DNA from: Syntrophaceae bacterium CG2_30_49_12
GTDB taxonomy: Bacteria; Desulfobacterota; Syntrophia; Syntrophales; CG2-30-49-12
DNA length: 7,951 bases
NCBI GenBank assembly: GCA_001873675.1
Contig: MNZP01000083.1
Location: 1-7,951 of the forward strand
Direction: 5' to 3'
Shown: in pieces, positions 1-5,239 of the stretch
Layout of the letters: each line of letters starts with the position of its first letter
Numbering within the stretch: position 1 is the stretch's first letter
The notes under the pieces: model-generated
Told to the model about the DNA's origin: nothing
Databases searched by the model: none
The model's input: only the letters and a program-made list of their open reading frames with translations
Made by a program: the position numbers and the translations under genes

Positions 1-23
1 ACTGGTCCCGGGTGGGAAATGGC

Positions 24-43
24 AAATAAAAATAGACAGTCCC
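24..43 (-). repeat. Dispersed-repeat fragment related to 5127-5149
   Basis: Read on the minus strand this stretch begins GGGACTGTC and runs into T-rich sequence. It resembles the plus-strand stretch at 5127-5149 (GGGGACGGTTCTC followed by a T-rich run). The two copies are in opposite orientation and bracket all the minus-strand genes. Sequences of the type GGGGACGGTTCT plus an A/T-rich tail are, from memory, common near REP-associated Y1 transposases in Desulfobacterota; no such transposase is present here. The rest of 1-213 shows no gene I can support. Confidence 0.35.
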
Positions 44-213
44 GTTTCATTACTGAGTTTTTGCAGTTCTGTTTTGATAAGAACTCGTTTTTTCCTTGAG
101 GAAGTATAGGGAAGAGAGATTTGTATGTCAAGAAAAAGGAGCAATGATAATGAAAAAAAGGAGAGTTTCTTTGAAGTGAAATGCAATTTTGTTTCTTTGG
201 ACTCTTGCTTTCG

Positions 214-1395
214 TCAATTGCAAGCCTCTTTAAGAGTACTGACGATCTTTTCCTGATCGTCATGGGTCATCTTATGAAAAAGAGGTAGAATAATCGTTCG
301 GTCTTGAGCTTGTTCACTATGCGTTATCCGAGCGCAGGTTCCCGACGGGCAGTCACATTCGCCACGGGGAAGGCCACAACCCCAATCCTCCGCTTTATAG
401 GCCGGCTCCCGATGAGCGCACATAACCCCACGGCGGGTGGAAATTCCAGCATTCAACATGGCCTGCATCACTCTTCGCTGGTCGCAGCCATCCGGAAGGC
501 GTACGCAGAAACTCTGCCAATTACTTCTGGCCCACGGGGGTTCTTTCGGCAATACAATCCGGGTAAATTCAGCCAGTAACCTCCGATATTCCGATGCCAG
601 CTCCCGCCTGCGTTCAATAATTTGGGAGAGTTTTTTGAGTTGTTCTTGGCCGATCGCTGCCTGTATATCCGTCATCCGATAGTTGTATCCCACCAGTAGA
701 TAAGACTCAAAAAGGACCTGGTTGGCTCCATGCCTCACCGTGTCGGAAACACTCATTCCATGTTGACGAAGAAGGCGGATTTTCCTATCCCATTCCGGAT
801 TGGCCGTGGTAATCATACCCCCGTCTCCAGTAGTAATGATCTTGCGGGGATGGAAGGAAAAGCAGGCTATATCGCCATGAGGCTTTCCAATTTTTTCCCA
901 TTTACCATTCCAAAAAATCTCACTACCGATAGCGCAGGCGGCATCTTCAATAACCAGTAGAGAACGTCTCCGGGCAATATCGAGAATTTTTTTAAGATCG
1001 CAGGGCATCCCCATCTGATGTACGCAAAGGATGGCCCGGGTTCGGTCGGTAATGGCTTCTTCTATAAGCAATGGATCTATGTTAAAGGTTTCCGGCTGAA
1101 TATCAACAAAAACCGGCATTGCCCCACAATATCGGATGCTGTTGGCCGTGGCGATAAAAGAATGGCTGACGGTGATAATTTCGTCTCCAGGCTTAATCCC
1201 CGTCACCAGCAGTGCCAAATGTAAGGCAGCGGTGCAACTTGAAACGGCACAAGCATACTGAGCTCCAACCAGGGAAGCAAACTCATGCTCAAAAGCAGCC
1301 ACCTCAGGTCCCTGGGTGACCCATCCGCTCCGGATGACACGGCGGACGGCTTCAACCTCGCCTTCATCCATGACGGGTTTGATAATCGGGATCAT
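214..1395 (-). CDS. DegT/DnrJ/EryC1/StrS family PLP-dependent sugar aminotransferase
   Basis: Predicted cytoplasmic pyridoxal-phosphate enzyme that would transfer an amino group (usually from glutamate) to a nucleotide-linked ketosugar for surface polysaccharide. The 393-residue length is normal for a complete member. Visible family marks are the N-terminal SGWVTQGPEVAAFE (23-36), the cofactor-site SSCTAALHLAL (52-62), VFVDIQPETFNID (95-107), IEDAA (149-153, with the ring-contacting Asp151), and FSFHPRKIITTGDGG (179-193), in which Lys185 is the expected Schiff-base lysine. GYNYRMTDIQAA (236-247) and the final SEQAQDRTIILPLF segment are also typical. Residues 340-354 hold four cysteines (340, 347, 349, 354), possibly a metal-binding or subfamily insert. 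The ATG at 1395 overlaps the stop of the upstream epimerase fragment (ATGA), indicating translational coupling in an operon. The substrate sugar cannot be named from sequence. Confidence 0.93.
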   Translation of the reverse strand: MIPIIKPVMDEGEVEAVRRVIRSGWVTQGPEVAAFEHEFASLVGAQYACAVSSCTAALHLALLVTGIKPGDEIITVSHSFIATANSIRYCGAMPVFVDIQPETFNIDPLLIEEAITDRTRAILCVHQMGMPCDLKKILDIARRRSLLVIEDAACAIGSEIFWNGKWEKIGKPHGDIACFSFHPRKIITTGDGGMITTANPEWDRKIRLLRQHGMSVSDTVRHGANQVLFESYLLVGYNYRMTDIQAAIGQEQLKKLSQIIERRRELASEYRRLLAEFTRIVLPKEPPWARSNWQSFCVRLPDGCDQRRVMQAMLNAGISTRRGVMCAHREPAYKAEDWGCGLPRGECDCPSGTCARITHSEQAQDRTIILPLFHKMTHDDQEKIVSTLKEACN

Positions 1396-1712
1396 TTTTC
1401 TGCCCCCATCTTTTCATTTCGCCACCAATCCACCAAACGACGTAAACCCTCTTCCAGGGAGATGTGAGCAGTAAAGCCCAATAATTGTTGAGCCTTGCTG
1501 ATGTCGGCCAACCGGCGAGAAACCGGATTAACTTTTCTTTCCGGGGCATATTCGATAGGCAGTTCAGACCCTATGACCGTCAAGAGACTATCAGCCAATT
1601 CCTTAAGGCTCGTTTCGTGCCCACTGGCAACATTAAAAACTTCATTCTGACGTTGCCATCCATGATAGTTAGCTCCGTTGTACTCCACAATCATCTTCAG
1701 GTTGCGTGTCAC
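1392..1712 (-). pseudogene. Chimeric ORF: TruA N-terminus fused to NAD-dependent sugar epimerase C-terminus
   Basis: This open frame has 106 codons and joins two unrelated genes. Residues 1-23, from a GTG start at 1712, match the beginning of tRNA pseudouridine synthase TruA: IVEYNGANYHGWQRQNE corresponds to the conserved start of that family (E. coli has IEYDGSKYYGWQRQNEV). From residue 25 on (VFNVASGHETSLKELAD, then RRLADISKAQQLLGF at 66-80) it is the C-terminal third of an extended-SDR nucleotide-sugar epimerase/dehydratase. It lacks the TruA catalytic GRTDAG segment, and it lacks the epimerase GxxGxxG NAD site and YxxxK pair, so it cannot do either reaction. A possible ribosome site (AAAAGGA) lies 10 nt before the GTG. 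The stop overlaps the aminotransferase start, so its translation may still drive that gene. The shared Glu-Val codons suggest microhomology at the joint. An assembly chimera is the main alternative. Confidence 0.8.
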
Positions 1713-1738
1713 AACATTCTCATCCTTTTAATTCGTTT

Positions 1739-1762
1739 GGAGGGCCACGCTCCGTCGTGGCC
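1739..1762. repeat. REP-like palindrome (GGCCACG / CGTGGCC)
   Basis: A perfect 7-bp inverted repeat, GGCCACG at 1743-1749 and CGTGGCC at 1756-1762, encloses the 6-base loop CTCCGT and is preceded by GGAG. From memory this sequence type is a dispersed extragenic palindrome in many environmental genomes. It stands in the gene-poor patch between the truncated dehydrogenase and the chimeric ORF. There is no T-run, so I do not call it a terminator. Confidence 0.5.
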
Positions 1763-1810
1763 AATTAAATACGAGACAGATAGAGGTAAAACATGGCCCT
1801 GTAGAACTCA

Positions 1811-1839
1811 GTAGGGGTAGGTTTGAAACATATTCCTAC
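1811..1839. repeat. REP-like imperfect palindrome centred on GTTTGAAAC
   Basis: The arms GTAGG (1811-1815) and CCTAC (1835-1839) and the centre GTTTGAAAC form an imperfect hairpin of about 14 bp per arm with three mismatches. It resembles a widespread dispersed palindrome whose plus-strand reading gives short peptides like VGAGLKPAPT; here the reading is VGVGLKHIPT. It lies about 50 bp from the palindrome at 1739-1762, forming a small repeat cluster. Confidence 0.5.
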
Positions 1840-1851
1840 TCCCAATAAAAA

Positions 1852-1935
1852 TCAATCAACGGGCAGATATAATTTTATACCCAGTTCCTTGCCGACAATG
1901 AAAGACTTGTTGAATGGGATTTTGAAGGGTTGCAT
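1852..1935 (-). pseudogene. 5' fragment of a WecE-like sugar aminotransferase
   Basis: A 27-codon frame starts at an ATG (1935-1933) with a good Shine-Dalgarno (AGGAG at 1947-1943, 7 nt spacer). Its residues 6-18, IPFNKSFIVGKEL, match the N-terminus of dTDP-4-amino-4,6-dideoxygalactose transaminase WecE/RffA (E. coli: MIPFNAPPVVGTEL). After residue 18 the similarity stops and the frame ends nine codons later at TGA. Only the first ~18 codons of a gene of normally about 375 remain, so this is a remnant together with its translation signal. It belongs functionally to the same nucleotide-sugar theme as its neighbours but comes from a different aminotransferase than the intact gene at 214-1395. 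The match is short, so chance cannot be fully excluded. Confidence 0.55.
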
Positions 1936-1938
1936 AGC

Positions 1939-2058
1939 TCAACTCCTGACGGCGATGCAAAGGAGCGATCCCCCGATGGGAAAAGAAAGATTACGGTTGA
2001 TCAGTAAATTTTCCCATGAGCATATTGTTTCGAAGAGAGCATCAATGGATTGGGGCAT
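1939..2058 (-). pseudogene. Possible 5' fragment of a reverse transcriptase gene
   Basis: A 39-codon frame begins at ATG (2058-2056), inside the tail of the truncated dehydrogenase but in another frame, and ends at TGA (1941-1939), four bases before the next ATG. Its first 19 residues, MPQSIDALFETICSWENLL, resemble the N-terminal segment of prokaryotic retron-type or group II-like reverse transcriptases, where a start followed by LFxxICSxENLLxAYxKAxxGK is typical. The similarity ends there: the basic AYRKARKGK stretch and all catalytic motifs (YADD) are missing. The remaining 20 residues are unrecognised. It would be a remnant of a retroelement or RT-based gene whose start lay exactly where the dehydrogenase breaks off. 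The match is short and recalled from memory, hence moderate confidence. Confidence 0.4.
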
Positions 2059-2806
2059 TGGTGTCCTGTATAAAAATATTCATGAGTTCATGACTGTCTA
2101 CCTTTAATGCCTGGCAGACCCTTCCAATCTCGTTGGCAAAACAGATTTTTAAGGCATGGAAGACGTTGTCTAAATATTTTACCAACTCCGCATCCCGGAT
2201 TGAAGTCTTGATCACCGGGGCTGGAAGGGATTCATAAAGGGCCAGCAAGGGGGGGGCGTCACTCAAGTTTAAAAGCCCGATGACGGTCTTGGGGGGATTA
2301 AAGAAATCCCAAACCGAACTCCCTTCGCGCAAAAATTCCGGATTAAAGCAGACCCCAAAATCCTTTCCGGCCGATTTCCCGGATTTTTTTTCGAGGATCG
2401 GGATCAAAGACTGTTCGGTAGTCCCCGGCAATACGGTGCTTCGCAAGACGATCCAATGAAAAGAAGACTTAGAAGATAGATAGTCTCCTATTTCCTCAAA
2501 GATGCGTTGAACATAGGTTAAATCAATGGATCCGTTTTCTTTTCCCGGGGTCCCCACACAAATCAGACTCAGGTCGGTCCGGGCAAAAGCCCAGGCGCCG
2601 TCGGCGGTGGCTGTTAATCTTTGTTGTTTCATTTGTTCGGCAATAATCTCACCGATTTCCGCTTCCATAACAGGGGATTGACCCTGCGCGATCATCCCGA
2701 TCTTATTGGGATTGACATCCACCCCGATCACCTCATGGCCCATCTGGGCCAGACAGGCCGCACTAATGGTCCCCACATATCCTAAGCCAAAAACACTGAT
2801 CTTCAT
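2042..2806 (-). pseudogene. C-terminally truncated UDP-glucose/GDP-mannose 6-dehydrogenase (AlgD-like)
   Basis: This family oxidises the C6 hydroxyl of an NDP-hexose to a carboxylate (uronic acid) with NAD. The 254 residues cover the N-terminal NAD-binding Rossmann domain (MKISVFGLGYVG, 1-12; VIGVDVNP; LICVGTP) and part of the central domain (RSTVLPGT; NPEFLREGS; DAELVKYLDNVFHALKICFANEIG). The order and spacing are closest to AlgD as I recall it. AlgD continues after CQD into the catalytic-cysteine motif FGGSCLPKD and a C-terminal NDP-sugar domain. Here the match ends at IQDT, and NAPIH then a stop follow, so about 40% of a normal ~436-residue protein is missing, including the nucleophilic Cys. 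It is therefore presumed inactive. The start at 2806 is chosen because the family begins with MKIS and AAAGGCGG lies just upstream; the longer frame from 2878 overlaps the preceding gene. Confidence 0.85.
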
Positions 2807-2816
2807 AAAACCGCCT

Positions 2817-3146
2817 TTATTGCTGTTGCAGCAAATAGAAGGAATATAAATAGGGATAAGTTCCCTCGGCATCTGCAAAGATCGCGACTTTCATGCCATT
2901 GGTCATCGCAGTTAGGGCTACGGCGAGCATTTCCTTTGCTCGGTCATCCGGAGCTAAAAACCACTTTCCTGTGAAAGCTGGAGGAGAATCTGCATCTGTT
3001 AACATGATGTAGGTACTTGGCCCTCCGGGACCTGCATAATTGACTGAGCAAATAAACCATCTCTGTTGAGCGCTTGCGCCTATCGTTAGAAGACAGACCA
3101 TACTGAATACGATTACCACCATTAAACCTATCATCTTTGGTTTCAT
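2817..3146 (-). CDS. Small secreted protein of unknown function
   Basis: The 109-residue product has a clear Sec signal peptide: MKPK, a hydrophobic core (about 6-21) and a probable signal peptidase I site after ASA (residues 24-26). The mature part of about 83 residues has one cysteine (33) and the pattern WFICSVNYAGPGG...TYIMLTD...FTGKWFLAP...KEMLAVALTAM, which suggests a small mixed alpha/beta periplasmic or secreted domain. I recall similar short uncharacterised proteins from deltaproteobacteria but cannot name a family. It starts with a strong Shine-Dalgarno (AAAGGAGG with a 5-nt spacer). It lies 59 bp after the peptidase stop and 10 bp before the truncated dehydrogenase start, so it is probably co-transcribed with the peptidase. 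Function unknown. Confidence 0.75.
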   Translation of the reverse strand: MKPKMIGLMVVIVFSMVCLLTIGASAQQRWFICSVNYAGPGGPSTYIMLTDADSPPAFTGKWFLAPDDRAKEMLAVALTAMTNGMKVAIFADAEGTYPYLYSFYLLQQQ

Positions 3147-3205
3147 GTTGACCTCCTTTCTTTGCAGTACGTATTGTCAAAAGTTTTTTAAGTAGCAAAC
3201 ATATC

Positions 3206-4519
3206 CTAATCATTAAGAAGCAACTGCAACCAAGGCATGGCTTTTGCTTTAGTGGTTAAGGTCTGGTCGCTTCCATAACTTGTCCCGGCGCTGTTTATGG
3301 CTACAATCCGATAGTGGTAGGCGGTGTTAGGGCTAAGCCCCGTTATGGCGGCGCTTACCGAGACATCGCTCGTGCCTGCCCCTGCCCACTTAGTCCCTGA
3401 AGTCAATCCATAACTCGTGGTCGTCCCATACTCAAAGTAGTATGTCGTCCTTTTCCCGTTAGGATTGACTATGCCGTTCAAAGTGGCAGAACCTGAAGTT
3501 ATCGAGATGGCCAAACCGGTGGTGACAGTGGGCGCCAAAGCAGGAGCGCCGTATTTGATATCCAGAGTCTGCCAGTAGAAACTACTGTAAAGCGTCCCGT
3601 CATCATACAATACGCAATCATAATCCATATTCATATCCACCCGGAAAATTCCGTTTGGCCGGCCGCCTTCGGCTGTTCCCCAACTATTCACCATTATCCA
3701 GTAAGAATTATTGGGGTCATTGTCATTATAGCCCACGCATAATACCGCGTGACCACCACCTTCATTTTCGTCCCAGGTATGGCCGCATGAAGAATCAGGA
3801 TTCCATTTGACCCCTTCCCCTTGATTAATCCAGAAATTAAAAAAATTATCCCAGTCCGGCTTAGTCGCCATAAAGAAGCCAAACCAAACGGCCTTACCCT
3901 GGCTTAGAACGTTTTTAATATTGGCGATGGCTTGTGCCTTTCCAATCCCGTGTGTTTCGATTGTCTGCTCTTTTATGATTTCTATGGAATATTTAGGCGC
4001 TTTAGAAACTGCACTGCAAGGGGCATTACAGTTTCCATCACCATTTTGCCAGCCCGCATTGGTATTCGACCATGGAATTGTGTATCCTTTATATGTATAG
4101 AAATTAGCTAAATCACTCAACCATCCACCATCACAACAGCTTTGTGCCGTATCGCAAGAACTTATAAATTGTACTGAAAGGCGATCAAAGATACCCTCCT
4201 CAGCATCGAGGGCAATCTCCATCACGCCGGTCCCGGCCCATGCCCAGCAGTTGCCGCAACTTCCCTGATCGCGCTCGGAAGGCGTGTATTTAAGGTGACC
4301 AAGCAGGCTATATGAACCTGTCAGCGGGATACTGAAACTGAGAGCTTTATCCATATAAGCCCTGGGCGCCTTTTCATAACCCTGTATCCATCTCTGAAGG
4401 GTTTCTCTATCAGGATGCATGATGGTACAAGGCTTTTTTACCTCGTCTGACCATACGATCCCTGCGAAAGCTACAACCAGACTTAAGGCCAGAAACAACC
4501 AGCGTAGTGTCTTTTTCAT
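3206..4519 (-). CDS. Secreted C1A (papain-family) cysteine peptidase with C-terminal fibronectin III-like domain
   Basis: An exported endopeptidase of 437 residues. The N-terminus is a Sec signal peptide (MKKTLRWLFLALSLVVAFAG, cleavage near 24). After a short pro-region comes a papain-type domain, about 65-325, with the oxyanion Gln85 and nucleophile Cys91 in RDQGSCGNCWAWA, the catalytic His257 in GGGHAVLCVGY, and Asn278 in YWIMVNSWG. All four classical active-site residues are present, as are disulfide-type cysteines (88, 122, 128, 129). Residues ~330-424 form a fibronectin-type III-like beta domain (YYFEYGTTTSYG; AITGLSPNTAYHYRIVAINSAGTSYG), usually a binding or spacer module. The protein ends in the hydrophobic tail MPWLQLLLND. 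The pro-region is only ~40 residues, shorter than in eukaryotic papains. It starts 18 bp after the upstream secreted-protein gene, so the two share an operon. The substrate is unknown. Confidence 0.93.
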   Translation of the reverse strand: MKKTLRWLFLALSLVVAFAGIVWSDEVKKPCTIMHPDRETLQRWIQGYEKAPRAYMDKALSFSIPLTGSYSLLGHLKYTPSERDQGSCGNCWAWAGTGVMEIALDAEEGIFDRLSVQFISSCDTAQSCCDGGWLSDLANFYTYKGYTIPWSNTNAGWQNGDGNCNAPCSAVSKAPKYSIEIIKEQTIETHGIGKAQAIANIKNVLSQGKAVWFGFFMATKPDWDNFFNFWINQGEGVKWNPDSSCGHTWDENEGGGHAVLCVGYNDNDPNNSYWIMVNSWGTAEGGRPNGIFRVDMNMDYDCVLYDDGTLYSSFYWQTLDIKYGAPALAPTVTTGLAISITSGSATLNGIVNPNGKRTTYYFEYGTTTSYGLTSGTKWAGAGTSDVSVSAAITGLSPNTAYHYRIVAINSAGTSYGSDQTLTTKAKAMPWLQLLLND

Positions 4520-4537
4520 AGCGCTCTTTTCCCCTTA

Positions 4538-5008
4538 TTACCTTTTGTATTCAAAACAGTCGCCAAGATCAATGGTTGGAAAATCGAAAAGAACCGGGGT
4601 GCAGGTCCCCCTGGTAATTACCTTCAAATAACACTCAAAACTCTTACCTGCTTCAATTCCATATTTCTCCAGAAATTCTGGCCCGGGATATCGAGAATTG
4701 GTTAGCATCAGGATATATTTCCTTCCTTCAACCTGCCCGTATGTCTCATCTACCTCCTCCTCAGAAAAAAAGGAAAATTTTATCTCGTAACTTACTGAAG
4801 GCCCACCATAATCCTTGTGCATCTCCTTTTCGCGAATGGAAACAATCACGGCCCTGCCCTTATACTGCCTGTATTCGCATGGGCCGCCTACGACCCGTGG
4901 CGCCGATTTTTCAGCCGCCGAATCTACAGCCATGCTTGATCCTGGATAAAAAGCATTTGCGAGAATGATTGTAAAAAGCAAAATACCTGCCTTCCACCGA
5001 TATTGCAT
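4538..5008 (-). CDS. Secreted four-cysteine protein of unknown function
   Basis: The 156-residue product carries a Sec signal peptide (basic start MQYRWK, hydrophobic 7-20, likely cleavage near SSMA at 24-27). The mature domain has exactly four cysteines (44, 126, 136, 151), enough for two disulfides, and alternating beta-like segments (GRAVIVSIREKE; VSYEIKFSFFS; GRKYILMLTNSRYPG; KSFECYLKVITRGTC). I do not recognise a family. It is the first gene of the minus-strand cluster and ends 18 bp before the secreted peptidase, so a role as partner, chaperone or inhibitor of that enzyme is conceivable. I see no chagasin-type inhibitor motif (NPTTG, GxGG), so that is only inference. The start is supported by GGGAG/GGAG 8 nt before ATG at 5008. 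Confidence 0.72.
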   Translation of the reverse strand: MQYRWKAGILLFTIILANAFYPGSSMAVDSAAEKSAPRVVGGPCEYRQYKGRAVIVSIREKEMHKDYGGPSVSYEIKFSFFSEEEVDETYGQVEGRKYILMLTNSRYPGPEFLEKYGIEAGKSFECYLKVITRGTCTPVLFDFPTIDLGDCFEYKR

Positions 5009-5030
5009 TTCATTATCTCCCTCCCAACCT

Positions 5031-5059
5031 TATCTACTTCATATCATCTCGTTTGTCGA
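5031..5059 (-). promoter_or_regulatory. Weak candidate promoter for the minus-strand secreted-protein operon
   Basis: On the minus strand, TCGACA (5059-5054) and TAGATA (5036-5031) are separated by 17 bp, just upstream of the gene starting at 5008. The -35 has one mismatch to TTGACA, but the -10 matches only three of six positions. It lies downstream of the hairpin at 5072-5096, so if real it would escape that terminator. Confidence 0.22.
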
Positions 5060-5060
5060 G

Positions 5061-5096
5061 AAAAAACGAAGGGGCCGATGCCACCCTCATCGGCCC
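5061..5096 (-). terminator. Hairpin followed by a T-run on the minus strand (possible terminator or attenuator)
   Basis: A perfect 9-bp stem (GGGCCGATG at 5072-5080, CATCGGCCC at 5088-5096) with a 7-base loop is followed, read on the minus strand, by CTTCG and a run of six T (5066-5061). It sits upstream of the minus-strand gene at 5008. Either it stops antisense transcription coming from the plus-strand operon region, or it is a leader attenuator, or it is a dispersed palindrome. The distance of five bases between stem and T-run weakens a strict terminator reading. Confidence 0.45.
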
Positions 5097-5126
5097 TATT
5101 ACGGCCCATTCGGGGAACGTGTTAAA

Positions 5127-5149
5127 GGGGACGGTTCTCTTTATTTTTA
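5127..5149 (+). repeat. Dispersed-repeat copy (GGGGACGGTTCTC plus T-rich tail)
   Basis: GGGGACGGTTCTC followed by T-rich sequence to about 5167 resembles the inverted stretch at 24-43. It marks the boundary between the minus-strand cluster and the plus-strand operon. I recall this motif type as a repeat linked to REP-associated tyrosine transposases. Its A/T-rich tail could also act as an UP element for the promoter downstream. Confidence 0.4.
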
Positions 5150-5183
5150 CTTTATTTTTATTTCTTATATCAAATATCCAGTG

Positions 5184-5197
5184 GTTAACCGGTTAAC
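5184..5197. promoter_or_regulatory. Perfect 14-bp palindrome, candidate operator
   Basis: GTTAACCGGTTAAC is identical to its own reverse complement and ends exactly where the -35 box TTGACA begins (5198). A dimeric regulator bound here would touch the RNA polymerase -35 region, as class II activators or many repressors do. No regulator gene is in the window, so the binding protein is unknown. Confidence 0.5.
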
Positions 5198-5226
5198 TTG
5201 ACAGAGAGTCTCAAGGAGGTTAGAAT
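5198..5226 (+). promoter_or_regulatory. Near-consensus sigma-70 promoter of the deacetylase/amidohydrolase operon
   Basis: TTGACA (5198-5203), a 17-bp spacer and TAGAAT (5221-5226) match the consensus in 11 of 12 positions. Transcription would start around 5232-5234, only 6-8 nt before the ATG at 5240. The mRNA would thus be almost leaderless and would not contain the AAGGAGG at 5213-5219, which lies in the spacer. If transcription starts further upstream instead, that Shine-Dalgarno would sit 7 nt before a TTG (5227) that opens a six-codon frame ending at 5247, overlapping the real ATG. Confidence 0.55.
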
Positions 5227-5239
5227 TTGACGCCTGATT

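Noticed and set aside
196..235. Small CTTGC/GCAAG hairpin after the aminotransferase as a terminator
   Set aside because: The stem is only 5 bp with a large loop and no T-run.
125..257. Plus-strand 43-codon frame starting MSRKRSNDNEKKES
   Set aside because: Its end overlaps the real aminotransferase gene, there is only a modest ribosome site, and I recognise no domain. Probably chance.
1739..1839. CRISPR-like or attC-like structure
   Set aside because: The two palindromes differ from each other, there is no regular repeat-spacer pattern and no integrase or cas gene.
1823..2107. Plus-strand 94-codon frame
   Set aside because: It begins inside a palindromic repeat and runs antisense through the gene scraps and the dehydrogenase end, with no family features.
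2807..2878. Longer start for the dehydrogenase (24 extra residues)
   Set aside because: The family starts at MKIS with the Rossmann strand immediately following, a ribosome site precedes 2806, and the extension overlaps the upstream secreted-protein gene.
3152..3180. TTGACA on the minus strand before the 109-residue gene as a promoter
   Set aside because: The position 17 bp downstream is the Shine-Dalgarno AGGAGG, and no -10 box is visible.
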